Source: an uncultured Collinsella sp.
GTDB lineage: Bacteria; Actinomycetota; Coriobacteriia; Coriobacteriales; Coriobacteriaceae
DNA: 64,000 nucleotides
Assembly: GCA_958413895.1 (NCBI GenBank)
Contig: CATYVQ010000001.1
Location: 62,001 to 126,000, forward strand
Direction of reading: 5' to 3'
Shown piece after piece: positions 7,010 through 15,658 of the stretch. The position numbers and the translations under genes are program-made. The notes under the pieces are model-generated. The model saw nothing but the letters and a program-made list of their open reading frames with translations, was not told the DNA's origin and did no database searches. The first letter of the stretch is position 1. Every line of letters starts with the position of its first letter.

Positions 7010-8080
7010 CTATCGACAAACCAGGTGAATCCTACTCGCATCGAAGTGCATGCGCAGGTTCTCGCCTGCTTGCGGCAGCTCGTCGACAGGCACGCCCACT
7101 TTGTTGACCTTCCACTGCAGACGCGTGGGCGCATCAGTACGCGGCACGTCCAACAGCACCAGGCGCTCAAAGCGCGAATCGCTCACTCGGGCCACGTGCA
7201 AATCATAGCTGTTGCGACCCCGCCCCGCGCGATTGTCAACATGGAAGTAGCTTGCGCGAATGCCCAGGTACGCCACATTATCGGGAACCGCGCGACCCAC
7301 GTTAAAGCTCATGCCCCAGTCGAGGGCCTCAACTTCTTCGTCGCCGATCTTGCGCGCCCGGCTTGTGTTCTTGCAGCCCGTCAGGCGCAGCGCCGCCAGC
7401 GTCTGCGGACGGCGGACCACGTCCTCGACTGAGCCGATCTCCTCAACATGCCCGTCGTGCATCACGCAGATGCGCTGGCACAGGCGGCACGCTTCGTCGA
7501 TGTCGTGGCTCACGTAGAGCACGGTGCGGTTGCATACATCGAACAGGTCGAGCATATTCTGCTCGAGGGCGCTCTTAAGATAGGAATCGAGTGCGCTCAT
7601 GGGCTCGTCGAACATAAAGATACCCGGATGCGCCGCCACCATGCGCGCAAGCGCCACACGTTGCTGCTGACCGCCCGAGAGTCGCACGGGATAGCGGTCG
7701 GCAAAATCGGCCAGTCCAAAGATACCCAGGTAGCGCTCGGCGAGCTTTTTGCGCGCGGCGGCGTCGCCCGCATCCTTTACACCGGCGCATACGTTATCGG
7801 CCACCGTCATGTTGGGGAAAAGCTGATAGTTTTGGAACAGCAGGGCGCATTTTCGCTCCTGGGGCGACAGGTTGATGCCCGCCGCCGAGTCAAAAAAGGT
7901 CACGCCGTTGACGACGATCTTGCCCTCGTCGGGCGTCTCAACACCGGCAATGCAGCGCAGCGTGCAGCTCTTGCCGCAGCCCGAGGCACCAAGCAGCGCC
8001 ACACGCTCCTCGCCGGCCTCAAGCTGCATATCGAGCATAAACCCCGGATAGCGCTTTTTTATGTCCAGAACGAGTGACAT
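7010..8080 (-). CDS. modC: molybdate ABC transporter ATP-binding protein
   Basis: 356 residues. The ATPase of the ModABC molybdate/tungstate importer works on the cytoplasmic face with ModB. The ABC domain has Walker A GASGCGKSC (31-39), the signature LSGGQQQRVALARM, Walker B IFMFDEP and the switch HD in YVSHDIDEA. From about residue 235 a C-terminal domain replaces the usual TOBE/MOP fold. It is divergent and I cannot assign its oxyanion-binding residues. The ATG at 8080 follows the modB stop by 3 bp, and its GGGGGG RBS lies inside the modB 3' end, so the two are coupled. Specificity for molybdate rather than sulfate or tungstate rests on the order ModA-ModB-ModC and the adjoining moaB-moeA operon. 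Confidence 0.9.
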   Translation of the reverse strand: MSLVLDIKKRYPGFMLDMQLEAGEERVALLGASGCGKSCTLRCIAGVETPDEGKIVVNGVTFFDSAAGINLSPQERKCALLFQNYQLFPNMTVADNVCAGVKDAGDAAARKKLAERYLGIFGLADFADRYPVRLSGGQQQRVALARMVAAHPGIFMFDEPMSALDSYLKSALEQNMLDLFDVCNRTVLYVSHDIDEACRLCQRICVMHDGHVEEIGSVEDVVRRPQTLAALRLTGCKNTSRARKIGDEEVEALDWGMSFNVGRAVPDNVAYLGIRASYFHVDNRAGRGRNSYDLHVARVSDSRFERLVLLDVPRTDAPTRLQWKVNKVGVPVDELPQAGENLRMHFDASRIHLVCR

Positions 8081-8083
8081 GGC

Positions 8084-9526
8084 CTATCGACCCCCCTGCA
8101 TAGCGGGCTCATCGCGCATGAGCTCGGCCAGCGCCTCGCGATCGATACGCAGCGCATCGCCACCGGCGGGATCGAGCGAATCGCCCTGTCCGGCAAGCTC
8201 TTTGGCCTGCTTGCGCTCCGCACGGGAAAGACCACGCTCGCGGTACTTTTGCGAATGTGCCGTGTACATGTTGATGAATAGGATGACCAGGAAGCTGAAC
8301 GCAATTACGACCACGACCCAAAAGAGGGCCACCGACGTGTTGCCGCCCATCCACTCAAAGTAGATGGCGATGGGGATGGTCTGGGTAATGCCGGCGTAGT
8401 TGCCCGCAAAGAACAGGGTGCAGCCAAACTCGCCCATCGCGCGGGCAAAGGCGAGCACCGTGCCGGCGGCAATCGAGGGCCAGCCAAGCGGCATCATAAG
8501 CTTGGTAAAGATGCGACGCTCGGACCAGCCCAGCGTGCGCGCCGCATCGAGCATCTGCGTGTCGAGGCTCTCAAAGGCTCCGAGCGCCGTGCGGTAGACC
8601 AGGGGAAACGACACAACGACGGCAGATATCACCGCCGCAGGCCAGGTAAAGACGATCGAGATGCCGTGCGCGATGAGCCACCGACCGACCCCGGTCGATC
8701 GACCAAATAGCATAAGCAGCAGAAAGCCGCAGACCGTGGGCGGCAGCACCATAGGAATCGTAAAGACCGAATCGAGCAGGCCCTTGATGCGACTCGAGGT
8801 ACCCATAGTCTTCCACGCGGCGAACAGGCCCAGCGCAAAGGAGATCAGCAGGGCAAGGCCGCTCGTTTTAATGGACACCCAAAACGGTCGGTAGTCGATG
8901 CAGCCCAATAAGGAGGCCAGAGAGGTCAAGGGCCCCTGCTCATCCCGCAACACGACAGACGACGCTTCTACCATTTGAGCGCTATCAAGCCAACGCGCGC
9001 CGCCCTTGGCATCACCCGAGGCTGATGCAATCACCACATAGCGGTCCCCATCCGCACCGCGCTCGTCAAAGCCATAGGTATACCCGCCGGCGTCAAACGT
9101 TGTTTCCGCCGTGACATACCAAGGAAGATCCACGTCCCCTAGCCGCGCACCTCCCATGCAGTTTGCGCTGTCGAGCTCACAGACGAGGGTCTTGAGACCC
9201 GATACGCACTCGTTGTCCTGCGGATCCAATCCATACTTCTCGACCGCTTTGGGCGATATCCACACAACAACGCGGTCGGCAGCAGGCGCCACTACAAGGT
9301 CCACGTCCTCGTCAACGGGAAACCGGTAGCCCTCAGGCTGGCCCTCCATGGCACGAGCGGTCCCCTTGGCCAATCGCTCAAAACCCTCGATCCCATAGGA
9401 AAGCCCATGAGCGGTCGCAGCAACCTGGGCCCCGTCCTCAGCGTCCCCAGCAAACGCAAATCCCGGCACCCAGCAAAGCGCGAAGGTCAAAGCACAGGCG
9501 ACAAGCATGCGGAATCTATTAAGCAC
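8084..9526 (-). CDS. modB: molybdate ABC transporter permease with large extracytoplasmic N-terminal domain
   Basis: 480 residues, about twice the normal ModB length of about 225. The C-terminal half is a standard permease: five or six membrane segments from PFWVSIKTSGLALLISFA onward and the EAA loop AARTLGWSERRIFTKLMMPLG that docks on ModC. The N-terminal half is a signal peptide (MLNRFRMLVACALTFALCW) followed by about 175 extracytoplasmic residues with no motif I recognise. GTG at 9526 is chosen because GGAG lies 7 bp upstream and it opens directly on the signal peptide. The gene lies 68 bp downstream of modA. The extra domain might be an accessory substrate sensor or docking domain for ModA; that is inference. 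Confidence 0.88.
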   Translation of the reverse strand: MLNRFRMLVACALTFALCWVPGFAFAGDAEDGAQVAATAHGLSYGIEGFERLAKGTARAMEGQPEGYRFPVDEDVDLVVAPAADRVVVWISPKAVEKYGLDPQDNECVSGLKTLVCELDSANCMGGARLGDVDLPWYVTAETTFDAGGYTYGFDERGADGDRYVVIASASGDAKGGARWLDSAQMVEASSVVLRDEQGPLTSLASLLGCIDYRPFWVSIKTSGLALLISFALGLFAAWKTMGTSSRIKGLLDSVFTIPMVLPPTVCGFLLLMLFGRSTGVGRWLIAHGISIVFTWPAAVISAVVVSFPLVYRTALGAFESLDTQMLDAARTLGWSERRIFTKLMMPLGWPSIAAGTVLAFARAMGEFGCTLFFAGNYAGITQTIPIAIYFEWMGGNTSVALFWVVVVIAFSFLVILFINMYTAHSQKYRERGLSRAERKQAKELAGQGDSLDPAGGDALRIDREALAELMRDEPAMQGGR

Positions 9527-9594
9527 GAAAAGCTCCAAGCGAATACAAGGACGGAGTAAAACACAAAACGATAGAATTATCGCGCCAAGCCGCA

Positions 9595-10470
9595 CTACGC
9601 GGAAAGCTCAAAGCCGTACTTGGCCCAAATCTTCTGAGCCTTCTTGTTAGACAGGCAGAAGTCGATAAACGCCTTGGCCTCGCCGGCGTGCTCGGAGCCA
9701 TTGGCGACAGCACCCGGGTACACGATGGGCTTGTGCGAATCCTCAGGACACACGAAGGCCTCCTCGATGCCGTCGTAGCGGAAGATATCGGAGCTGTAGA
9801 CAAAACCGGCCACGCAGTCGCCTGTGGACACATAGGCGGCGGCGGTACCAACTTTGTCGGCCAGAGCGACCTTGTCGGCGATCTCGGGAGCATACTCGCC
9901 GTCGTCGCCCTCGGTGCCGGTGTAGAGGCCCACGGAGGCCAGGGCCTGGTTGGCGTACTTGCCGGCGGGAACGGTCTTGGCGTCGCCGATGGCGATCTTG
10001 CCGTCCAGATTCGCGACGTCGGCGATGGCCTCGACCATGGTGTCGGAGCCCTCGGCGCGAATGATCACGAGGTCGTTGACGAACATATCCTCACGGGTGT
10101 CGGCGGCGACGAGCTCGGCGGTCTCAGCGTTATCCATGGTGCCCTTGGAAGCGGTGATGAGCACGTCGACCGTGGCGCCGGCACGCATCTGCTCGACGAG
10201 GTCGCCGGAGGCCTTAAACTGCGTGTCGGCAAAGGTGGTGCCGGTCTGGTCGGTGTAGAGCTCCTGGACCTCGGGCAGGGCCTTCTCGAGCGAGTTGGCG
10301 GCAAAGACCTGCAGCTTGACAGCCTTCTTCTTAGAGGAAGACTTGGCGGAGCCGGCATCGGAACCAGCGGGCTCGGACGTCTTGTTGCCCGAGCAGCCAG
10401 CAAGGCCAAGGCCGGCGGCAGCGGCAGCAGAAAGCGAGACAAAACCGCGGCGTGAAACCATATCGAACAT
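9595..10470 (-). CDS. modA: molybdate-binding lipoprotein
   Basis: 291 residues. The periplasmic-binding-protein type solute receptor captures molybdate outside the cell for ModBC. It opens with a twin-arginine-like SRRGFVSL and a lipobox LAGC with Cys26 as lipidation site, then a Ser/Lys-rich linker and the ModA fold starting LQVFAANSLEKALPEV. Family motifs include FKASGDLVEQMRAGATVDVL and VPAGKYANQAL. The ATG at 10470 has AAGGG 6 bp upstream; TTG two codons earlier overlaps that RBS. It is the first gene of modABC. An 11-bp inverted repeat in the promoter region suggests molybdate- or redox-responsive control. Confidence 0.95.
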   Translation of the reverse strand: MFDMVSRRGFVSLSAAAAAGLGLAGCSGNKTSEPAGSDAGSAKSSSKKKAVKLQVFAANSLEKALPEVQELYTDQTGTTFADTQFKASGDLVEQMRAGATVDVLITASKGTMDNAETAELVAADTREDMFVNDLVIIRAEGSDTMVEAIADVANLDGKIAIGDAKTVPAGKYANQALASVGLYTGTEGDDGEYAPEIADKVALADKVGTAAAYVSTGDCVAGFVYSSDIFRYDGIEEAFVCPEDSHKPIVYPGAVANGSEHAGEAKAFIDFCLSNKKAQKIWAKYGFELSA

Positions 10471-10530
10471 GTTCAACCCTTTCGGACCTTGTGCCCGGGC
10501 ACCCCACCGCGGGCTTTAATCTGCAATCAG

Positions 10531-10576
10531 ATTATACTTCTGCGAGAATAATGATAGTGAGAAATTATTCTCGCCA
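10531..10576 (-). promoter_or_regulatory. modA promoter region with 11-bp inverted repeat (possible ModE-like operator)
   Basis: An exact inverted repeat GCGAGAATAAT (10542-10552) / ATTATTCTCGC (10566-10576) with a 13-base spacer lies just upstream of a TATAAT (minus strand, 10536-10531). It covers the position where a -35 box would be. AT-rich dyads of this kind upstream of mod operons are bound by ModE/TunR-type repressors in other bacteria. The exact ModE consensus is not seen, so the regulator is unknown. Confidence 0.5.
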
Positions 10577-10621
10577 GAGAATATAGTTTCGAGTTGCCAT
10601 ACACCTTGGCGTCACTTCGGC

Positions 10622-10660
10622 GGAAAACAAAGGCGGAGCAGCCGTTCAGGTCGCCCCGCC
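10622..10660 (-). terminator. rho-independent terminator after moaB
   Basis: On the minus strand GGCGGGGCGACC pairs with GGCTGCTCCGCC (with G-U pairs) around TGAAC and is followed by TTTGTTTTCC. It ends the moeA-moaB transcript 13 bp after the moaB stop. Confidence 0.65.
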
Positions 10661-10673
10661 CCAGGTAAACCAC

Positions 10674-11153
10674 TTAGTTGGTATGTCCGCCGCCCGCTGT
10701 CATCTGAGCCGCATGCTCCAGCTGGTCCGCTATGGCCTCCCAGCTTTCGCGGGCGGCCTTCGTAGAACCGGGAAAGTTTACGACAAGTGTATGACCTCGT
10801 TGCATGCACACGGCGCGCGAGAGCATGGCGCGGCGCGTCTTGGTCATCGAGTACGCACGGATTGCCTCTGCAATACCCGGCACATCGCGGTCACAGACGG
10901 CACGCGTCGCCTCGGGTGTCACGTCGCGCATCGAAAGACCCGTGCCGCCGCAGGTGAGCACGACATTGGCGTGGCACTCATCGGCGGCTTCCGCGATGGC
11001 ATCACCGATCTCGCTGACGTCGTCGCGTACGACCACGTGTGAGGAGACCGTCCAGCCCTGCGCCTCGATAAGCTCCTCGAGGGCAGCGCCCGCCTCGTCC
11101 TGGGCAAGGTCGCGCGTATCCGAGCACGTCACGATCGATATCTTCAACTCCAT
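10674..11153 (-). CDS. moaB: MoaB/MogA-type molybdopterin adenylyltransferase
   Basis: 159 residues. It adenylylates molybdopterin before metal insertion by MoeA. It has the family hallmark VVLTCGGTGLSMRDVTPEATRA, which binds the pterin phosphate, and a C-terminal NFPGSTKAARE. The ATG at 11153 has TAGGAGGAACGCT upstream, overlapping the moeA stop region; the intergenic distance is 10 bp, so the two form one operon. MoaB and MogA are hard to separate by sequence, so the symbol is provisional. Confidence 0.9.
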   Translation of the reverse strand: MELKISIVTCSDTRDLAQDEAGAALEELIEAQGWTVSSHVVVRDDVSEIGDAIAEAADECHANVVLTCGGTGLSMRDVTPEATRAVCDRDVPGIAEAIRAYSMTKTRRAMLSRAVCMQRGHTLVVNFPGSTKAARESWEAIADQLEHAAQMTAGGGHTN

Positions 11154-11163
11154 AGCGTTCCTC

Positions 11164-12426
11164 CTATAGCACCGTTCCCTCGGGCAGGTCGACGCGCACA
11201 ACGTCCACGACATCCCCCGCCTTGAGCTCGCACGGCCCTTCGTCAATACGCAGCAGGCAGTTGGCCCGCTGCATCGTGCCGAGCAGCGCCGAATTCTGCG
11301 TCTTGGCCTCGGTCACCAACAGCTCACCGGTCTCGGGGTCGCGCAAAACCGTCGCGCGATCGAAGAAGCGGCGATGCTGTCGCTTTTTCACGTCGTGTGT
11401 GAGCGTCGCCTGCTGCACGGGACGCGCACCCTCGGCAAAGCCGCGCATCTTGCGAATCGCCGGGCGGGCGAGCATCTCAAAGCCCACATACGCCGCGGCC
11501 GGATTGCCTGAAAGTCCCAGGTAGGGCTTACCCCCGAGCAAGCCAAACGTGATGGCCTTGCCCGGACGCATCGAGATGCGGTCAAACAGCACCTCGCCCT
11601 CGCGCCGGACGAGCGCCGTCACGAAATCGTAATCACCCGCCGAGGCGCCACCGCTCGTAATGACAAAATCGCACTCCTGCACGGCGCGATGCACAAGCTC
11701 GGCAATCGCCTGCTCATCATCGGGCGCAATGCCGTAGAACACGGGCTCGGCACCGGCATCGAGTGCCTCAGCCATCAGCGCCGAGGAGTTGGAATCGCGA
11801 ATCTGACCGCGCGCCGGTACCTTGCTCGGTGCGACCAGTTCCGTGCCCAGCGAGATGATGCCCACACGTGGGGCAGCGTGCACCTTCACGCTCGCGTATC
11901 CGGCACTTGCCAGCAAGCCGGCGCCCGCCGGAGCCACAACCTCGCCAGCACGCATCACGACGTCGCCGGCATGGGCCTCCTCGGCGGCAGAGCGAACGTT
12001 CTCCCCCACCTTGGCCGGCGCCGAGAACCCCACACGCGAGCCCTCGTTGCCGTCACCGTCGAGCACATCGACGATCTCGTACTTCACCACGGCATCGGCA
12101 CCCTCGGGTACCGGCGCGCCCGTCATGATGCGGACCGTCTCGCCCGCGCCGATTGCGCCCTCAAACACATGGCCCGCGGCCTCGTGTCCGATAACGTCGA
12201 GCGTCACCGGCGCCTCGCCAGATGCCTGCGCCAAGTCCGCCGAGCTCACGGCATATCCGTCCATAGCGCTGTTGGCAAACGGCGAGATGTCGATATCGGC
12301 CACCGCGTCCTCGGCCAAGGGAAAACCAGCCGCCTGCCACACGGGAATCTCGACGAGATCGGTCGGAGCAACGTGCGACAGGACAATCGACTGCGCGTCC
12401 TCCAACGGAATGAGCTTCTCTGCCAT
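11164..12426 (-). CDS. moeA: molybdopterin molybdenumtransferase
   Basis: 420 residues. MoeA inserts molybdate into adenylylated molybdopterin to give Mo-cofactor. Domains in order: the N-terminal MoeA_N region with PFANSAMDGYAV, a beta-barrel segment with RIMTGAPVPEGADAVVKYE, the MoCF-binding domain (GQIRDSNSSALM, ITSGGASAGDYDFV, RPGKAITFG, GLSGNPAA), and the C-terminal domain IV. The length is normal. The ATG at 12426 has AAGAGGT upstream; a GTG two codons earlier overlaps it. It is first gene of the moeA-moaB operon, which lies directly beside modABC on the same strand, so molybdenum capture and cofactor assembly are grouped. Confidence 0.95.
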   Translation of the reverse strand: MAEKLIPLEDAQSIVLSHVAPTDLVEIPVWQAAGFPLAEDAVADIDISPFANSAMDGYAVSSADLAQASGEAPVTLDVIGHEAAGHVFEGAIGAGETVRIMTGAPVPEGADAVVKYEIVDVLDGDGNEGSRVGFSAPAKVGENVRSAAEEAHAGDVVMRAGEVVAPAGAGLLASAGYASVKVHAAPRVGIISLGTELVAPSKVPARGQIRDSNSSALMAEALDAGAEPVFYGIAPDDEQAIAELVHRAVQECDFVITSGGASAGDYDFVTALVRREGEVLFDRISMRPGKAITFGLLGGKPYLGLSGNPAAAYVGFEMLARPAIRKMRGFAEGARPVQQATLTHDVKKRQHRRFFDRATVLRDPETGELLVTEAKTQNSALLGTMQRANCLLRIDEGPCELKAGDVVDVVRVDLPEGTVL

Positions 12427-12636
12427 ATGCACCTCTTAATGCCACGGCGCACAACAGGGGCGCCGATTCTTTATGCTTGTCTCAGTATAATCCCCCGACG
12501 CACGACCGCGACTCGGCCTGTACCCGCAAATACACCTGTCGGTTGCAGGCCGCGAAACAGAATGGAAACCAACCCACCGGCTCGTCGCGTTTACCGCGTT
12601 TTATAATGCTTGCGTTGCAACCTAAAAGAGGAACGT

Positions 12637-14058
12637 ATGGCTCATAACGACAAAACCGAAAGCGCAAACGAAACGCAGGATCATTCCCAGCCGCTCGACG
12701 ACGGCGGCTTTTTCTCCCTGAACGACGTCATCACGGCAGGCAGGCATCAACTTACCCGCTCCGAGCATCTCCTGGCTGCCGACACGCGCCGCAACGCCCG
12801 CAACCTACTCGCGAGCGCCAAGTTGCTCGCGCTCGTCGTCATTGTCTCGCTCGCCATGGGCGTTGCCGCTTGGGCGTTTTTGGCCTCGCTGAATATCGCC
12901 ACCGACTATCGCGAGCACCATGCGTGGATTTACGCACTGCTTCCCGTTGTGGGCGTTGCCACCGCATGGGTGTACAAAAACCACGGTCTTGCCGCCAAAC
13001 GCGGTAACAACCTGGTCATCGACTCCGCTCTGGGCACACGCCTCATCCATATGCGCATGGCCGTCCTCACCTTCGTCTGCTCCACGCTCACGCACCTAAC
13101 GGGTGGATCGGCCGGTCGCGAGGGAGCCGCGGTTCAGATTGGCGGCACCATCGCCAGCAACATCTCGAGCCTCGCCCACCTTAAAAAGCATGACCACCAC
13201 GACCTCATGCTCGCCGGCATCTCGTCGGCCTTTGGCGCCGTATTCGGTTCGCCCCTTGCCGGAGCTTTCTTTGGCATGGAGATGTGCTTTATCGGCAAGA
13301 TCGACTACACCGCGGGCATCTACTGCCTGGTCGCCTCGTTTACCGGCTACTTTACATCACTCGCCCTGGGTACCGAGTACGAGGCGAATGTTATCGTCAG
13401 CGTTCCCAACATGACACCACGGACGGTTGTCATCGTTGTTATCAGCGCCATTATCTTCGGTCTGACGGCACGCCTCTTTGCCTGGTCAGTTCGAACCGTC
13501 AAGAGCCTGTACGGTCGCTTTATCACCAATTACCTCGTTCGCGCACTTATAGGCGCACTCGTGGTTTTGGCCGCCTATGCCCTTCTCGACGCCTGGGACT
13601 ACGCCGGCCTTTCCACGTGGCTTTCCGGCGCCGGATTTGCCGGCAACACCACCCTGGCGGACGCAGCCATCAAGTTGGTCGTCACAGCGCTTACCCTGGG
13701 TGCGGGCTTCCAAGGCGGCGAGGTCACGCCCCTGTTTGGCATCGGTGCGGCGCTCGGCGGCTGGATCGGTTGCCTCGTCGGAATCGACCCCAGTTTTCTG
13801 GCGGCTCTCGGCATGCTCGGCGTGTTCTGTGCCGGCCTCAACGTGCCCATCACCACCTGCATGATGGCCATCGACCTGTTCCACGGCACGGCAGCCGGGT
13901 TCTTTGTCATCGTGGCCTTTATCAGCTACCTAACTGCCGGACACCGCGGCGTGTACCCCGCCCAGCGCATCATCTCGCCCAAGCGCCGTTCGCTTATTGT
14001 GGATGAGGGCGGTACGGTAGCGGATGCTATCGAGCGCCACAACGACCTGATAGAGTAG
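12637..14058 (+). CDS. CLC-family anion/proton antiporter, possibly fluoride-type
   Basis: 473 residues with about ten membrane helices. The CLC filter motifs are visible: GREGA with gating glutamate E162 in GGSAGREGAAVQ, AFGAVFGSPLAGAFFGMEM, and GGEVTPLFGIGAALGG near 360-376. Instead of the GSGIP motif of chloride CLCs it has KRGNNLVID (GNN at 123-125). GNN together with the VTPLF motif is characteristic of the CLC-F branch that exports fluoride. The Met preceding GNN in the best known CLC-F is Arg here. No fluoride riboswitch is visible upstream. The ATG at 12637 follows AGAGGAACGT, with TATAAT at 12602-12607. Chloride/proton exchange remains the alternative. Confidence 0.85.
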   Translation: MAHNDKTESANETQDHSQPLDDGGFFSLNDVITAGRHQLTRSEHLLAADTRRNARNLLASAKLLALVVIVSLAMGVAAWAFLASLNIATDYREHHAWIYALLPVVGVATAWVYKNHGLAAKRGNNLVIDSALGTRLIHMRMAVLTFVCSTLTHLTGGSAGREGAAVQIGGTIASNISSLAHLKKHDHHDLMLAGISSAFGAVFGSPLAGAFFGMEMCFIGKIDYTAGIYCLVASFTGYFTSLALGTEYEANVIVSVPNMTPRTVVIVVISAIIFGLTARLFAWSVRTVKSLYGRFITNYLVRALIGALVVLAAYALLDAWDYAGLSTWLSGAGFAGNTTLADAAIKLVVTALTLGAGFQGGEVTPLFGIGAALGGWIGCLVGIDPSFLAALGMLGVFCAGLNVPITTCMMAIDLFHGTAAGFFVIVAFISYLTAGHRGVYPAQRIISPKRRSLIVDEGGTVADAIERHNDLIE

Positions 14059-14145
14059 ACGTAAGTATTCGACGTGCAGCCACAATCGGGGGCAATTCGA
14101 CCTGAGCGCGACCGCACCGTCACGTCATACGCCGGGAGTCGCCCC

Positions 14146-15108
14146 ATGCACGCAACTGATTTTGGCCGCACGCTCATCATCGCCAACCCAGCCGCCCAGT
14201 CGGGTGCGGCGCACGAAGTTGCCGAGCGCCTGCAACGCTTTTTGGACATGACTGCACGCGCATCCCAGTTTGACTTGGTGCTAACCGAGCGCATGGGACA
14301 CGCCAAGGAGCTGGCCGCACAGGCCCAGGGCTATCGCACCGTTATCGCCCTTGGCGGCGACGGCGTGATTCACGAGGTCGTCAACGGGCTTATAACGCAA
14401 GAGGAGGACACCCGCCCCGCTCTTGCCATCCTACCCGTGGGCTCTGGCAACGATTTTGCCCAAACGCTCGGCATCGACGATTTCTCCGGTAAGGATTTTG
14501 GCGCGCTGCTCACCTGCGAGCTGCAGCGTCAGGACATCGGGCGCATTCGCTCGTGGAGCCCTGCGAGCGGCAGCGGCGAGGCTACCGTTGAGTACTACGA
14601 CCAGACGCTCTCGGTCGGCATCGATGCCGCCATCGGCCTGGGCACCACCGAGCTGCGCAAAAAGACGGGCCTCGCCGGCGCTCCGCTCTACACCCTATCG
14701 GGACTTGAGCAGTTTGGCCTGCGCTATCGCAACTACCCCATGACCATCAGCTTTGATGGCGCGCCCGCCGAGCGCGTGCGGGCGATCATCATGGCAATTC
14801 AGCTGGGTCCTACCTATGGCTCGGGCTATCGCATCTGCCCCGATGCCGACCCCTGCGACGGCGTACTCGACGTCTGCTACGCCTGCGGCCCCGTTCCGCG
14901 TGCGGTTGCCCTGCCTATGTTTCTTTCGGCCAAGGACGGCCACCATACCAAGTTGCCGCCGGTTCGCATGCGCCGCTGCCGCCATGTCGAGCTCACCTTT
15001 GAGGAGCCCGACTACCCCATCCAGGCCGACGGCGAGCCCGTTGTCGCCTCGCGCATCGAGGTCGACATCCTCGCCGGCGCCCTCCACGTCTGGCACCCCA
15101 CCCGCTAG
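14146..15108 (+). CDS. diacylglycerol kinase-family lipid kinase (DgkB/YegS-like)
   Basis: 320 residues. It has the DAGK catalytic domain: IIANPAAQSG at the start, the nucleotide-binding GGDGVIHEVVNGL near 73-85 and LPVGSGNDFAQTLG near 102-115, and a C-terminal beta domain with DGVLDVCYA. Family members phosphorylate diacylglycerol or related lipids at the inner membrane face in phospholipid recycling. The ATG at 14146 (MHATDFG) has GGGAG 8 bp upstream; the frame is open further up but carries no conserved sequence. It follows the CLC gene by 87 bp on the same strand and is closed by a strong palindrome. The actual lipid substrate is not readable. Confidence 0.88.
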   Translation: MHATDFGRTLIIANPAAQSGAAHEVAERLQRFLDMTARASQFDLVLTERMGHAKELAAQAQGYRTVIALGGDGVIHEVVNGLITQEEDTRPALAILPVGSGNDFAQTLGIDDFSGKDFGALLTCELQRQDIGRIRSWSPASGSGEATVEYYDQTLSVGIDAAIGLGTTELRKKTGLAGAPLYTLSGLEQFGLRYRNYPMTISFDGAPAERVRAIIMAIQLGPTYGSGYRICPDADPCDGVLDVCYACGPVPRAVALPMFLSAKDGHHTKLPPVRMRRCRHVELTFEEPDYPIQADGEPVVASRIEVDILAGALHVWHPTR

Positions 15109-15115
15109 CCCCACC

Positions 15116-15186
15116 TAAGTTGCGGTGAAATAGGGACTGTTTATGCAGCTAAAGCCGTAAAACAGTCCCTATTTCACCGCAACTTA
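15116..15186. repeat. perfect 27-bp inverted repeat, shared with 35894-35960
   Basis: The 27-bp arms 15116-15142 and 15160-15186 are exact reverse complements around a 17-base loop. The outer part (AGTTGCGGTGAAATA) recurs at 35894-35960. It sits between convergent genes and may act as a bidirectional terminator, but arms this long and the shared sequence suggest a dispersed element. Confidence 0.85.
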
Positions 15187-15194
15187 TGAGGAGA

Positions 15195-15575
15195 TCATTC
15201 GTCGCTGCCCGGTTTGCGACGGTTGGCCTTTTTAATGGCGTTGAAGTGCTTGTCGTTGAGCCTGCGCTGGCGCGATCGCTGTGGCACTTTGGTCTTGACG
15301 CGACGGCGCGGCGGACGGCCACGACGCTCAAGCTCTGCCCTCAGCTTACGCAAACAGCTCGCACGATTCTGAAACTGACTACGGCTCTCGCGCGCCGTCA
15401 CGACAATCCCCGTGGGCCCATGTTTCATGCGCACCGCAGAGTCCGTCGTGTTCACGCCCTGCCCACCCGGACCCGTCGCGCGAAACACCTGTACCTCGCA
15501 ATCGCGCGCCAGCTCCTCAACCGACATCTCGGCAAAGCGCGCATACTCGCGCCAGCCCATCTTGTTCTCGTCCAT
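15195..15575 (-). CDS. RF-1-domain peptidyl-tRNA hydrolase / small release-factor-like protein
   Basis: 126 residues. It is a short release-factor homologue with only the catalytic RF-1 domain: ATGPGGQGVNTTDSAVR carries the GGQ loop that hydrolyses peptidyl-tRNA, followed by the basic tail RRGRPPRRRVKTKVP. Codon-recognition domains are absent, as in ArfB/YaeJ and related rescue factors. The ATG at 15575 (MDENKMGW) has GGGGAGG 6 bp upstream. The segment before GGQ is too short for a full RF2. It could rescue stalled ribosomes or act on damaged complexes; I cannot decide between ArfB-like and other subfamilies. Confidence 0.85.
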   Translation of the reverse strand: MDENKMGWREYARFAEMSVEELARDCEVQVFRATGPGGQGVNTTDSAVRMKHGPTGIVVTARESRSQFQNRASCLRKLRAELERRGRPPRRRVKTKVPQRSRQRRLNDKHFNAIKKANRRKPGSDE

Positions 15576-15595
15576 ATCAGCACCTCCCCTCATAC

Positions 15596-15631
15596 AAAAA
15601 ATGTGACAAAGGGACAATCCCTTTGTCACAT
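15596..15631 (-). terminator. terminator of xpt, perfect 14-bp stem
   Basis: ATGTGACAAAGGGA (15601-15614) pairs exactly with 15618-15631 across CAA. On the minus strand it is followed by a T-run, so it ends the xpt transcript. Confidence 0.75.
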
Positions 15632-15658
15632 CGCATACCAATCGCTTGTGTTGCGCGC

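Noticed and set aside
12433..12636. Fluoride riboswitch before the CLC gene
   Set aside because: No match to the conserved fluoride-riboswitch core could be seen; only a TATAAT-like element and an RBS.
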